In this document: one piece after another, positions 34,844-42,409 of the stretch
Layout of the letters: each line of letters starts with the position of its first letter
Numbering within the stretch: position 1 is the first letter of the stretch
NCBI GenBank assembly: GCA_038234815.1
Contig: JBBQSU010000009.1
Location: 1 to 42,775, forward strand
DNA length: 42,775 nucleotides
From: JBBQSU01 sp038234815
GTDB taxonomy: Bacteria; Planctomycetota; Phycisphaerae; Tepidisphaerales; Tepidisphaeraceae
Direction: 5' to 3'
Notes under the pieces: model-generated
Database searches by the model: none
The model's input: only the letters and a program-made list of their open reading frames with translations
Told to the model about the DNA's origin: nothing
Made by a program: the position numbers and the translations under genes

Positions 34844-35695
34844 ATGATGCCTCACTTTCTTGCCCAAGCTCTCTGGATCAACCCGACCGCCGTCGCGCTG
34901 GCCATGAGCATCGCCGGCGCGATCCTCTCGGTCTTCGTCGTCCTGCGCCGGTGGGCCTTCGTCGGTGAAGGGATCGGCCATAGCGGCGTCGGCGGGGCCG
35001 GCACGGTCTGGCTGCTGGCGCTGTGGTTTCCCTTCTTCGATCGTCCCTGGGTGCCCTACGCCGCCGTCGTCGTGGCCTGCCTGCTTACGGCGCTTTTCAT
35101 CGGCATCCTCATGCGCTCCGGAGGGGTCAGCGCCGACACCGCGATCGGCATATTTCTTGTGGCGTCGATGGCCTGGGGCTTTCTCGGTCAGCAGGTTTAT
35201 TCGCAGGCCCATCATGGCACGGCCCCGGTCGGCTGGGATACGCTCATCTTCGGACAGATGCGCGATTTTTCGGGCCAATATGCCCTGGCCGCGGTCGCGG
35301 TCTGCCTGGCCGTCGTGCTGGTCGTCATCGCCCTTAACAAGGAAATTCTCGCCTACTGCATCGACCCGACCCTGGCCGAGGTTTCCGGCGTGCCCAGCGG
35401 GCTGGTGCATTATCTGCTCATGCTCCTGCTCGCCATGACCATCGTCATCGGCACGCGCATCGCCGGCGGAGTGCTGGTCACGGCACTGCTGGTCCTGCCC
35501 GGCGCTGCGGCTTTGCAACTCAGCCAACGGCTTGGTCGGGTAATGACGATCTCCATCTTCACCGGCGCAATCGGCGCGCTCACCGGCGTGATCGTCAACC
35601 ACCGCTGGCCGTTCATCCCCACCGGGCCGATCATCGTTCTCACCCTGGTGACTGAATTCGTCATCGCGTTCACAATCCCCAGGTTCGGCAGATAA
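34844..35695 (+). CDS. Metal ABC transporter permease (ABC-3 family)
   Basis: 283 residues; ATG at 34844 (a second ATG follows directly). ABC-3 family membrane component of Zn/Mn uptake systems. About eight hydrophobic helices are visible; signature stretches are LRRWAFVGEGIGHSGVGGAG near residue 35, MRSGGVSADTAIGIFLVASMAWGFLG, LIFGQMRDFS, YCIDPTLAEVSGVPSGLVHYLLML and GTRIAGGVLVTALLVLPGAAALQLSQRL. The helix-loop with EGIGHS contains a family-specific histidine. It forms a two-gene unit with the ATPase. Confidence 0.92.
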   Translation: MMPHFLAQALWINPTAVALAMSIAGAILSVFVVLRRWAFVGEGIGHSGVGGAGTVWLLALWFPFFDRPWVPYAAVVVACLLTALFIGILMRSGGVSADTAIGIFLVASMAWGFLGQQVYSQAHHGTAPVGWDTLIFGQMRDFSGQYALAAVAVCLAVVLVVIALNKEILAYCIDPTLAEVSGVPSGLVHYLLMLLLAMTIVIGTRIAGGVLVTALLVLPGAAALQLSQRLGRVMTISIFTGAIGALTGVIVNHRWPFIPTGPIIVLTLVTEFVIAFTIPRFGR

Positions 35696-35754
35696 ATCCG
35701 CGGCATTTGGGCTACTTCGTCGTGCCTTTCTTTCAATCGGGCGAATGGATTTTC

Positions 35755-36390
35755 CTACTTATTGCTCAGCACCTCTTTCCTCAGGCTGCCGTCGTTGTGA
35801 TAGGCCAGGACTTGATAGCCTTCGTCGATGATTTGATACACCCCCACGCCATGCAGGCTTTGCGGCGCGAAGCTGAAAGCCGCGAAAATCGCTGCCGGTG
35901 TTTGCAGGGCCACCGCGTCAAAGGTGCCGTCGTCCAGCAGCCAATGCATCCGCACGGGCCGGGCAAAATCGGTTTCGTCGATCGCCGATCCGACATCAAT
36001 CGGAGTGACGGTGATCTTGCCCTGATATTTCTCGCCGGTGATGGCGTGCGCCTCGCGGATGGTGTAGGTTCCGGGCGCGGTCTGCTCCGACCACTCGCGC
36101 CCGCAGATGGCCAGATCTTCACCTTGGGCATCGGGCGGCACCCACAGCCCGCGCAGGCTGTCCCCGTCGATCCGGTAAACGCCGATCTCCACCTTGTGCT
36201 TCGGTCCCAGGGCGAAGGCCAGCAGGTCGCCGGCGCGACGCCCCAAGCCGCTTACGGTCTCCTGTCCGTCGATCGCCAGTTCGATCCGGTGGAATACCCC
36301 CACCTCCCAAATCCGCGCGCTTCCCCGATACGATTTTCCGTCCACCGTTTGACCCAAAACATCGAATTTTCCCAGTTGTGGTCTCGGCAT
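35755..36390 (-). CDS. Conserved hypothetical beta-rich protein
   Basis: 211 residues; the ATG at 36390 is preceded by GGGATGGAAAT. No signal or membrane helix. The sequence is rich in beta-type segments (YRGSARIWEVGVFHRIELAI, KVEIGVYRIDGDSLRGLWVPP, GTYTIREAHAITGEKYQGKITVTPI) and looks like a repeated two-strand design with a final HWLLDDGTFDAVAL. There is some resemblance in style to soluble beta-barrel or lipocalin-like folds, without a definite family. The N-terminus, PRPQLGKFDVLGQTVDGKSY, looks complete. The gene is convergent with the ABC permease gene and divergent from dnaN across the possible origin. Confidence 0.65.
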   Translation of the reverse strand: MPRPQLGKFDVLGQTVDGKSYRGSARIWEVGVFHRIELAIDGQETVSGLGRRAGDLLAFALGPKHKVEIGVYRIDGDSLRGLWVPPDAQGEDLAICGREWSEQTAPGTYTIREAHAITGEKYQGKITVTPIDVGSAIDETDFARPVRMHWLLDDGTFDAVALQTPAAIFAAFSFAPQSLHGVGVYQIIDEGYQVLAYHNDGSLRKEVLSNK

Positions 36391-37007
36391 ATTTCCATCC
36401 CGTTTTTTGGTTCATTCCCCCGTTCACGCCCCCCAGAGTGTACCTCGCCGGCCAGCGATTGCCCGCTTTTATCCGGCGGGCATTTCTCCACAGTCCGTCC
36501 CCAGCCCCGGTCAGGAAATGCAGAAGCGCTTAAACTCCGGGCCGAGCCGGATGATAGCATCGTCCGGTGAGTGTTTATCAGATCAACCCCCGACCCCGGG
36601 GTTCGGCTACCCACCGGTAAATTCCGGTTCGAGACGGCGCCGGCATCAGGGCTTCGGGACGGGCCGTGGATAAGCTGGCAAAGCCCGTCGCGGACGTGTT
36701 GTGGGGCGCGCCTCTTGCCAACACCCCCGGCCCCCGCGGGGTCTCGGGCTGGCGCGACCGGCCCGATCCACCGTTGGGCTTTCGTCAGGAAGTCAACAGT
36801 TCGTCCACTTTCAATGTCCAATAAATACGCTTGTAAGCATCTGTACGAATAACGGTTTACGATATTGCTTCGGTTGTTATCCACAATGCGCCAGGCTACA
36901 TCATCACTACTGTTATAGAGATACTTTAGATATAAGTAAGAAGACGATAGACTACCCAACCCAGTTTTTCTGGGGTGCTTGCTGACAGAAATTGAAAGGT
37001 GCCGGAC
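36391..37007. other. Candidate replication origin region upstream of dnaN
   Basis: These 617 bases carry no recognisable gene. A perfect DnaA box TTATCCACA is at 36877-36885, and single-mismatch boxes lie at 36484-36492 (TTCTCCACA) and 36665-36673 (CGTGGATAA, opposite orientation). The stretch 36901-36960 is 67 percent A+T (40 of 60) in a GC-rich genome, suitable as an unwinding element. A small hairpin CCCAG-TTTTT-CTGGG (36960-36974) precedes dnaN. Boxes near dnaN are expected at oriC, but dnaA is not in the window and only one box is perfect, so this is a hypothesis. Confidence 0.45.
36877..36885 (+). promoter_or_regulatory. Consensus DnaA box
   Basis: The nonamer TTATCCACA matches the E. 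coli consensus exactly, in the AT-rich region 123 bases before the dnaN start. It may serve origin function or DnaA regulation of dnaN. Confidence 0.6.
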
Positions 37008-38108
37008 ATGAAAGTGATCTGCAATCGTGGTTCCCTTCTTGAAGCCCTCAACGTCACCGGAAATGCCGTAGCGGCGCGGACGCCCAAGCCCGTGCTGCAA
37101 TGTTTGAAGCTGACCGCCGGCGACGATCGCCTGACCATCGCCGCGACCGATCTGGAAGTCGCCATTCGCTATTCCGATGCCCAGGTGCAGATCGAAGCGC
37201 CCGGCGAAACGCTCGTGCCGGCCGACAAGCTCCGGGATATCGTTCGGGAGAGCGTTGACGACACCCTCTCGCTGGAAATCACCGGCGACAGTTGCATCAT
37301 CAAGGGGCAGGACAGCCAGTTCAAGATTTTCACGCAGAACGCCAGTGAATTTCCGCCCGTGCCCGATTTTGAAGGCAAGGCCGATTTTGAACTGCCCGGC
37401 GGAACGCTCAAGCAGCTCATCGCGCAGACCTTGTTCGCCGTCGCTCGTGAATCCACGCGCTACGCCGTCAATGGCGTGCTGCTGGTCACCAAGGGCAAGA
37501 AGATCAGCTTCGTCGCCACCGACGGCCGGCGGCTGGCCCAGGCCAATGGCGACCTGCCCGCCGGCAGTACTGCCGACGAACACCGGGCCATCATTCCCGC
37601 CAAGGCCCTGGGCATCCTCGATAAGCTCATCAGCGATCCCGAAGAAGCCGTCAAATTCCAGGTCCGCGAAAACCAGATCATCTTCCACACCGCTTCGGCC
37701 ACACTCACCAGCAACCTCGTTGAGGGGCAATTCCCGCCCTTTGAAGAAGTCATCCCCAAGGACTGCGACAAGCAAATGACCGCGGCGACGGGCGATTTTC
37801 TTTCGGCCATCAAGCGGTCCAGCCTGCTGACCTCCGAGGATAGCAAAGGCGTTCGCCTGCAATTTTCCAAGCAGGGCCTGGTGCTGACCAGCCGCAATCC
37901 CGAGGCCGGCGAGGCCCGGGTGAATTTCCCGTGCAAGTACGAGGGCGCCGACGTCGAGATCGGCTTCAACGCCGCGTTTCTTGTCGATGCCCTCAAGGTC
38001 GTCCATATCGACGACGTGACGCTCGATCTGACCGCCCCCAATCGTCCGGGCCTGCTCAAAGGCGGACCCAATTTCCTCTACGTCATCATGCCGGTGAATT
38101 TGCAGTAA
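37008..38108 (+). CDS. dnaN: DNA polymerase III beta sliding clamp
   Basis: 366 residues from the ATG at 37008, with AAAGG eight to nine bases upstream; the GTG nine bases earlier is less likely. The clamp is a dimeric ring tethering polymerase to DNA. Motifs: KVICNRGSLLEALNVTGNAVAARTPKPVLQCLKL at the N-terminus, ATDLEVAIRY, LVPADKLRDIVRE, TQNASEFPPVPDF, FAVARESTRYAVNGVLLV, FVATDGRRLAQ and the C-terminal LTAPNRPGLLKG...YVIMPVNLQ, which includes the peptide-binding pocket end PVNL. Length matches the family. It is convergent with the terminase gene (41 bases). The preceding candidate origin would make it a typical oriC-proximal dnaN, though dnaA is not next to it. Confidence 0.97.
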   Translation: MKVICNRGSLLEALNVTGNAVAARTPKPVLQCLKLTAGDDRLTIAATDLEVAIRYSDAQVQIEAPGETLVPADKLRDIVRESVDDTLSLEITGDSCIIKGQDSQFKIFTQNASEFPPVPDFEGKADFELPGGTLKQLIAQTLFAVARESTRYAVNGVLLVTKGKKISFVATDGRRLAQANGDLPAGSTADEHRAIIPAKALGILDKLISDPEEAVKFQVRENQIIFHTASATLTSNLVEGQFPPFEEVIPKDCDKQMTAATGDFLSAIKRSSLLTSEDSKGVRLQFSKQGLVLTSRNPEAGEARVNFPCKYEGADVEIGFNAAFLVDALKVVHIDDVTLDLTAPNRPGLLKGGPNFLYVIMPVNLQ

Positions 38109-38149
38109 TCGGTCCATCGTCGCGGTCCACCTGATTTTGGCCGCGCGCT

Positions 38150-39574
38150 TCAATACCGCCGGGTGATAACGCGCCCCGCAGTGTTGTTGACGAAGAAATA
38201 CCTCAGTGCGTCGATGGGGTGATCGAACTGCCCGTCCTTTTCGGGGATTTCTCCCTGTCCTTCGGCATAGTGATACCCCGCCAGCGCCAAGCGCAGCTTT
38301 ACACAACGCGGGTGGATGAACAGCGTGACCGGTCCGGTCGCCGGCTTTAGAGCCCGTCGAATCAGCTCCAGGCCATCGGCGATGCGGCTGGCGCGGTAGC
38401 GCACGGCATACCCGCGGGCACGCAGCAGTTGCACATTGGATATCGCGGTCTGGTCGTTCGGCCCGCTGCCGGCAGGATCGCAGCAGATTCGCCGCGCTTT
38501 TGGCCAGGGCCGGTGTTCGATCACCTCCAGATGCTGATCCATGGTCCGACCTGGTTGTATATACTCGTCAATGATATAGATCACGCCGGTGTCGGATCGG
38601 TCGATCCACAGGCAGGCAAAGGCATTGGCGAAGCCGAAATCCATCGCCAGTTGCACGCCGGTGGAAAATCCGTCCGTTGGCCGGCGCGGCGTCACGTGCA
38701 GGCGCTCGTCGAAGGTGGGGAAGACCCGCCCGAGCGTCACCGGCCTGCGACAGAGCATCTCGGCCTCCCAGGTTTCCAGGCTCACCCGCTGTTTCATGCG
38801 GATGGCGTCGTCGATCGACACAAACCCGTCGCACCGCGTTTTGGCGATTCCGCGGCAGTCGTCCCAGAGTGGGCAGACTCTGCAGGCTCGGTCCGGGGGG
38901 CATCGCTGCATCACGTCCAGCAGGCACCACTGCAACACCCTTTTTCCCTCGGCGCGGGCCTTGTCCACCACCTTGGCCATCAGGCCCCAGGGCTTGTGAA
39001 AAGTGGAAATGGCGTCGATCGAGCCATGCACGCCGTCGCGCGATCGGGTGACCATTTGTGCCGCTTCCCAGATCGCCGGGTCGAAAAGTTCCACCTCGTC
39101 GCAACGGAGCTTCTGCACGCGCAGCCCGCGCACGGCCCGCTGGCTTTGCGGCAAAACCGCGCAGGCCGATCCGTTGATGAGCTTGAGCGTGCGCCCGGTG
39201 GGATTGCCCACGATCAATTCCTTGGCCAGACTAAAAACATCGGGCAGAAGGTGTTCCCAGGTGCGCAGGGATTGGTCGAGCGATCCGCCCAGGATTCGCA
39301 CGCTGGTGTTACGCTTGTGCAGCAGATCGAGCAACGTGGCCATTGCGGCCAGCCGGGTTTTGCCCCCGCCTCTCGGTGCCCACACCACCACGTCGGTGGC
39401 CGGCTCGAAATAAGCGCTGCGCAGGTATTCGAACGGCGCCTGGTGGTGCGGGCAGACACTGACGGTGGGGATTTTGATCTTGCAGTACAGCGAGGCCCAG
39501 GAAAACAGCGCGCCCGGTGTGGGGCAGGGATCGGTCAGGCCTTTAAGCGCCGTTGTGGCAGTGAACATTTCCAT
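38150..39574 (-). CDS. Phage terminase large subunit-like protein
   Basis: 474 residues from the ATG at 39574 with AAGGAG six bases upstream; a longer frame adds 15 residues without a ribosome site. ATPase: Walker A APRGGGKTR (66-74), ILGGSLDQS, Walker B with DE (159-160) in LRCDEVELF, and a Ser/Thr-Phe-His coupling-type segment SIDAISTFHKP. RNase H-like nuclease: MDFGFANAFACLW (Asp312), CCDPAGSGPND (Asp366), and DHPIDALRYF (Asp451/Asp455). All three acidic positions are kept, so the nuclease looks intact. A cysteine cluster C225, C231, C234, C240 lies between the two domains, similar to a small zinc or Fe-S site and unusual for phage terminases. No portal, capsid or tail genes occur nearby, so this is probably not a prophage. 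Confidence 0.85.
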   Translation of the reverse strand: MEMFTATTALKGLTDPCPTPGALFSWASLYCKIKIPTVSVCPHHQAPFEYLRSAYFEPATDVVVWAPRGGGKTRLAAMATLLDLLHKRNTSVRILGGSLDQSLRTWEHLLPDVFSLAKELIVGNPTGRTLKLINGSACAVLPQSQRAVRGLRVQKLRCDEVELFDPAIWEAAQMVTRSRDGVHGSIDAISTFHKPWGLMAKVVDKARAEGKRVLQWCLLDVMQRCPPDRACRVCPLWDDCRGIAKTRCDGFVSIDDAIRMKQRVSLETWEAEMLCRRPVTLGRVFPTFDERLHVTPRRPTDGFSTGVQLAMDFGFANAFACLWIDRSDTGVIYIIDEYIQPGRTMDQHLEVIEHRPWPKARRICCDPAGSGPNDQTAISNVQLLRARGYAVRYRASRIADGLELIRRALKPATGPVTLFIHPRCVKLRLALAGYHYAEGQGEIPEKDGQFDHPIDALRYFFVNNTAGRVITRRY

Positions 39575-39632
39575 GGTCGTCTCCTTCGATTCTCGAGGTC
39601 CGATTTCAAACACAGGCACCCGCGACGACGCA

Positions 39633-40073
39633 TCATTCCGGCGGGGCCTGGCCGGTGAGGATGGTGTGGAGCAACCGCCGCGCGTGCTCGCTGGGCTGGG
39701 GGGTTTTGAGCGGCTGGCCGGCCGGGCCTGTGAGCAAGGAAGTGAGCGGGGCCTGTTTGGCCCGGGCGTGGGCGAGCCGAAAGACCTGCAAGAGCGTGTG
39801 CAGGCTTGGCGCGTCTTCGGCCTGCTGGCTGCCCAGAGGTGTTAGACGCATCCAATGCGCGATCTGCGCCGTGGCCGCGGCCAGGTGAAGATCGGACTGC
39901 GTCAGGAGCGTCCTGCGGATCGACTCCAGGGCCGCGACGAAACCGGGCCGGCGCATCCATTTCCGCAGGAGGGGAACCGAAGGCCACTGATCGGTGGGCA
40001 AGCCCAGGGGATCGCGGCTGAGGAGACGAAGGAACTTGCTTTGACGATTGGTTGTATTCGAGATTCGTGACAT
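39633..40073 (-). CDS. Small helical protein upstream of the terminase, possible small subunit
   Basis: 146 residues; ATG at 40073 with GGAG six bases upstream. The middle section (LLRKWMRRPGFVAALESIRRTLLTQSDLHLAAATAQIAHWMRL) is helical and resembles the style of phBC6A51-type or terminase small-subunit helices. The N-terminal part FLRLLSRDPLGLPTDQWPSVPLL contains a short helix-turn-like portion. No membrane segment or signal. The position directly before terL (58 bases apart) is where a small terminase subunit is encoded in phages. The name is inferred from position, as the sequence alone does not prove it. Confidence 0.6.
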   Translation of the reverse strand: MSRISNTTNRQSKFLRLLSRDPLGLPTDQWPSVPLLRKWMRRPGFVAALESIRRTLLTQSDLHLAAATAQIAHWMRLTPLGSQQAEDAPSLHTLLQVFRLAHARAKQAPLTSLLTGPAGQPLKTPQPSEHARRLLHTILTGQAPPE

Positions 40074-40113
40074 AACTAACTCCGGTTAAAGAACTTACGT
40101 TTCGAATAATGAT

Positions 40114-40704
40114 TCATGGTTTTGGAAAAAGGGGGTCCAAAGGGGGTCCCGAAGAGGTCCCAATGGGGTCCCGAGGGCGTTGGGCATGTTCCTGCCGGTC
40201 CAGCAGGTAATAGGCCGGTAATGTTGGGTCATCGAGCGCGATGCGTTTCATCCCTGCCAGCGCGAACATCGGGTGGAACTCGGCCATGCGGGCGCTGGCC
40301 TCGACGAACCGTGTCGTGCAATTATCGCAAAGACATTTAATCAGCCGGACCGCCAGGCCCAGCGACCGGAACTGCGGATGAACCACCACCCGGCTGATGG
40401 TCCGCAGGTGCCGATTGGCAAATTCGAGCTTGTCGCGCATGCGCAGCTTTTGCAGGCCGAAGTGTCTTTCGCGCGGGGCGCATCGGGCAAACGGCCAGGA
40501 CAGCACCGCGACCCCAATCAGCCGCGCCTCGGCATCGACCGGCTGATACCGGACGACCCAGACACCGGCGAAAGTCCGCGGGCACTTGGGCAGATAGTGG
40601 AAGGCATGAAGCTGCCGGTAGTCCGCGGGCAAGCCAGAGACGAGAGTGAATATGCCGGGGATGGGGAGGAGAAGATTCATGGGGTTGCCCGTTAGAAGAT
40701 TCAT
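40114..40704 (-). CDS. GNAT-fold acetyltransferase-like protein
   Basis: 196 residues from the ATG at 40704; the ATG at 40680 (188 residues) is equally plausible. Neither has a good ribosome site. The upstream frame through the repeat array is not coding. GNAT hallmark motif A is RVVVHPQFRSLGLAVRLIKCLC, fitting R/Q-x-x-G-x-A for acetyl-CoA binding, followed by VEASARMAEFHPMFALAGM typical of motif B. Before it: VWVVRYQPVDAEARLIGVAVLSWP forms the beta2-beta4 sheet with ARDxRHF-type strand. The tail is Pro-rich. It resembles GNAT proteins paired with stand-alone ABC ATPases in some phage-derived loci. Gene order GNAT, small protein, terL suggests one unit, with 40-58 base gaps. Confidence 0.7.
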   Translation of the reverse strand: MNLLTGNPMNLLLPIPGIFTLVSGLPADYRQLHAFHYLPKCPRTFAGVWVVRYQPVDAEARLIGVAVLSWPFARCAPRERHFGLQKLRMRDKLEFANRHLRTISRVVVHPQFRSLGLAVRLIKCLCDNCTTRFVEASARMAEFHPMFALAGMKRIALDDPTLPAYYLLDRQEHAQRPRDPIGTSSGPPLDPLFPKP

Positions 40705-40720
40705 GCGTGACAGCGAGGGA

Positions 40721-40820
40721 CGGGGCGAATGGCCAAGGGCCGGGGCGAATGGCCAAGGGCCGGGGCGAATGGCCAAGGGCCGGGGCAAATGGCCAAGGGC
40801 CGGGGCGAATGGCCAAGGGT
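40721..40820. repeat. Five tandem 20-bp units upstream of the GNAT gene
   Basis: Five exactly phased units of CGGGGCGAATGGCCAAGGGC occupy 40721-40820; unit 4 has A instead of G at position 7, and unit 5 ends in T. Each holds the 12-mer ATGGCCAAGGGC, whose inverse occurs twice further on. The array lies in the divergent region between the GNAT gene and the zinc-ribbon gene. There are no spacers, so this is not a CRISPR array. Confidence 0.9.
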
Positions 40821-40860
40821 CAATGGCCAATGACCAAAAAGATCGCGCTCTGAGCATTGG

Positions 40861-40943
40861 CCATTGGCCCTTGGCCATTTTTCCCTCGGGCCTCGGCCCT
40901 TGTTTGGCCATTGACCATTGGCCCTTGGCCATTTTTCCCTCGG
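40861..40943. repeat. Two 29-bp direct repeats, inverted relative to the tandem array
   Basis: An identical 29-bp segment beginning CCATTGGCCCTTGGCCA and ending CCCTCGG occurs at 40861-40889 and 40915-40943, 54 bases apart. Each contains GCCCTTGGCCAT, the reverse complement of the 12-mer in the five-unit array. In addition 40811-40837 and 40904-40930 form an imperfect inverted repeat with 24 of 27 positions matching, so the whole block can fold into a large hairpin. Confidence 0.9.
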
Positions 40944-41039
40944 CCCTTGACCGTTCTCATGCCCCATTAGATCCTCGGATTATCAGCCGTCAGGAATCTC
41001 TTTCCCTTCCCCGCGGGTGGAACGTAGAATTGAAGCGAC
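40944..41039. other. Short leader before the zinc-ribbon gene
   Basis: No gene is visible. GAAG at about 41032-41035 is a weak ribosome site for the ATG at 41040. Confidence 0.3.
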
Positions 41040-41621
41040 ATGGACGAACCATTGATCTGTCCTGACTGCGGCGGGGTGATCGGCGCTACTGAAGCGACCG
41101 ACGCCGGGAAGCCATGCACCTGTTTTGACTATGGCAAGAGCATTGGGGCCAAGGCGGCCGATGCCACGGCTGATGACGCGCTGAATTCTGCCCCGCCGGG
41201 GCCGGAAGCGGTTGGTGAAGACCCTTCGGGATTGACCGGCACGGGCGTGGCCAAGCTCTGCATCAAATGTGGTGTGGACGTGGCCGGAAAGAAGCGCATC
41301 CACGACCATCGGGGGTATCTCTGTTACGACTGCGCCAAGGAAGAACGCCGCGCCGAACGGGGCGACCGGGTGCGCTGCGCCAGTTGCAGTCGCTGGGCCG
41401 CGCCTCATGCCATCACCGAATACGAGGGGATGAAAATCTGCGACCAGTGTCTGCACGAGCGCCAGCAGGTGGCCCTGAAAAGTTTTAAAAAACTCGGGAT
41501 CAAGACCAACCAGGTTCGTCACGAACGTCGGCAGCTTTATACGCTGCTGGCCGTTGCGGGGTTTTTGCTGCTCATCATCCTCCTGCGCAAGCTGCGCTTG
41601 CTGCCGGACATGCTGGGATAG
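41040..41621 (+). CDS. Zinc-ribbon protein with C-terminal membrane anchor
   Basis: 193 residues. Three cysteine knuckle groups: CPDCGG (start) with CTCF, CIKCG...CYDC, and CASC...CDQC, all fitting small zinc ribbons. Between them is an Ala/Gly/Asp-rich linker. The C-terminus has a charged coiled portion and one membrane helix (LYTLLAVAGFLLLIILLRK). No catalytic domain is seen. The topology suggests a cytoplasmic metal-binding domain tethered to the membrane, with possible protein or nucleic acid binding; I do not assign a family. It interrupts the otherwise minus-strand terminase/GNAT/ABC/HTH cluster and is probably an unrelated insertion. Convergent with the ABC ATPase gene. Confidence 0.75.
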   Translation: MDEPLICPDCGGVIGATEATDAGKPCTCFDYGKSIGAKAADATADDALNSAPPGPEAVGEDPSGLTGTGVAKLCIKCGVDVAGKKRIHDHRGYLCYDCAKEERRAERGDRVRCASCSRWAAPHAITEYEGMKICDQCLHERQQVALKSFKKLGIKTNQVRHERRQLYTLLAVAGFLLLIILLRKLRLLPDMLG

Positions 41622-41678
41622 ATTGCATTTAAGATTATTACGCATCAGACGTTTCCTATCGCATAATTTGCATGGCCT

Positions 41679-42353
41679 TTATTGGGCATCGGTCTGTCGA
41701 GCGCGAATGCGCAGGCGCACGAAATCGCAATCGGCATGGATGTCGGCATCGAGCGTGCCGATCAGGTCGTTGTGGCTGGTGGCCAGGATCGCCCGGGCGC
41801 CGGTCTGCCGGACGATCTTGCGCAGGCACAAGGTTACGACGTGCGCGGTGACGCGATCGAGCATGGCGGCAAACTCGTCGGCCAGCAGCACTTTTCCCGG
41901 GTGATTATGCAGCGCTAAGGCCAGTTTCAGTCGCCAGCGCTGGCCGGCCGAAAGCTGCCGGGCCGTGCGGATGCAGGTCCAGGCTTCGGCCAGGCCAAAG
42001 CGGGCGAGGTAGCGCATCGTTTCTTCCAGCGTTAATGAGGGGAAGCAATCGACGAGCGGGAGCGCGGGCAGGGGCAGGGCGTCGAGGCGCACCGATCGAC
42101 CGCGCAGCTTGCGGGCCAAAGCCTTGAGCAGTGTGCTTTTGCCCGCGCCACTCGGGCCGGTCAACAGGGTGATCCGCCCGGCACGGGGGAGCAGATCGCC
42201 AAGCCAGGGGAGAGGCGTGGGATCTCGCGGGGATTCCGGGCCGGAAGTCGCGCGGGCGGGCAGGCCGAAGTACCTGGCGATCCGGGCGGCGCGCTCGGAG
42301 GCGATGCCCGGCCGAGCGGCTGTCATGGGAACGACGTACGTCGAGTCAATCAT
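41679..42353 (-). CDS. Stand-alone soluble ABC-type ATPase
   Basis: 224 residues from the ATG at 42353; a second in-frame ATG is at 42326. Walker A GPSGAGKS (66-73), signature LSAGQRWR (134-141), Walker B VLLADEF with catalytic Glu160, and H-loop His194 in LATSHNDLI. The Q-loop region DCFPSLTLEETMRYLARFG is consistent with an ABC ATPase. No membrane helices and no permease gene nearby, and the extra N-terminal 50 residues are not ABC-transporter-like. ABC ATPases of this type occur without transport partners in DNA-related and GNAT-linked loci. It lies 56 bases downstream of the HTH gene on the same strand, and the GNAT gene follows further downstream, past the zinc-ribbon gene. Confidence 0.8.
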   Translation of the reverse strand: MIDSTYVVPMTAARPGIASERAARIARYFGLPARATSGPESPRDPTPLPWLGDLLPRAGRITLLTGPSGAGKSTLLKALARKLRGRSVRLDALPLPALPLVDCFPSLTLEETMRYLARFGLAEAWTCIRTARQLSAGQRWRLKLALALHNHPGKVLLADEFAAMLDRVTAHVVTLCLRKIVRQTGARAILATSHNDLIGTLDADIHADCDFVRLRIRARQTDAQ

Positions 42354-42409
42354 GGTCACACCCAAACGGTTCAGGCCAATTCGATAAACAAAGTAGTAAA
42401 TACAATCAG

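Noticed and set aside
36610..36660. tRNA-like GGTTCGAGAC near the possible origin
   Set aside because: The T-stem pairing is off register and no anticodon arm or acceptor stem could be placed.
38150..40073. Prophage
   Set aside because: Only a terminase-like gene and a possible small subunit are found; no portal, capsid, tail, lysis or integrase genes, and dnaN is directly adjacent.
40705..40932. N-terminal extension of the GNAT protein through the repeat array
   Set aside because: The translated peptide is repeats of MAKGQW/PWPFAPALGH type with no GNAT homology; starts at 40704 or 40680 fit better.
40721..40943. Possible CRISPR array
   Set aside because: The 20-bp units are contiguous without variable spacers, and no cas genes are nearby.
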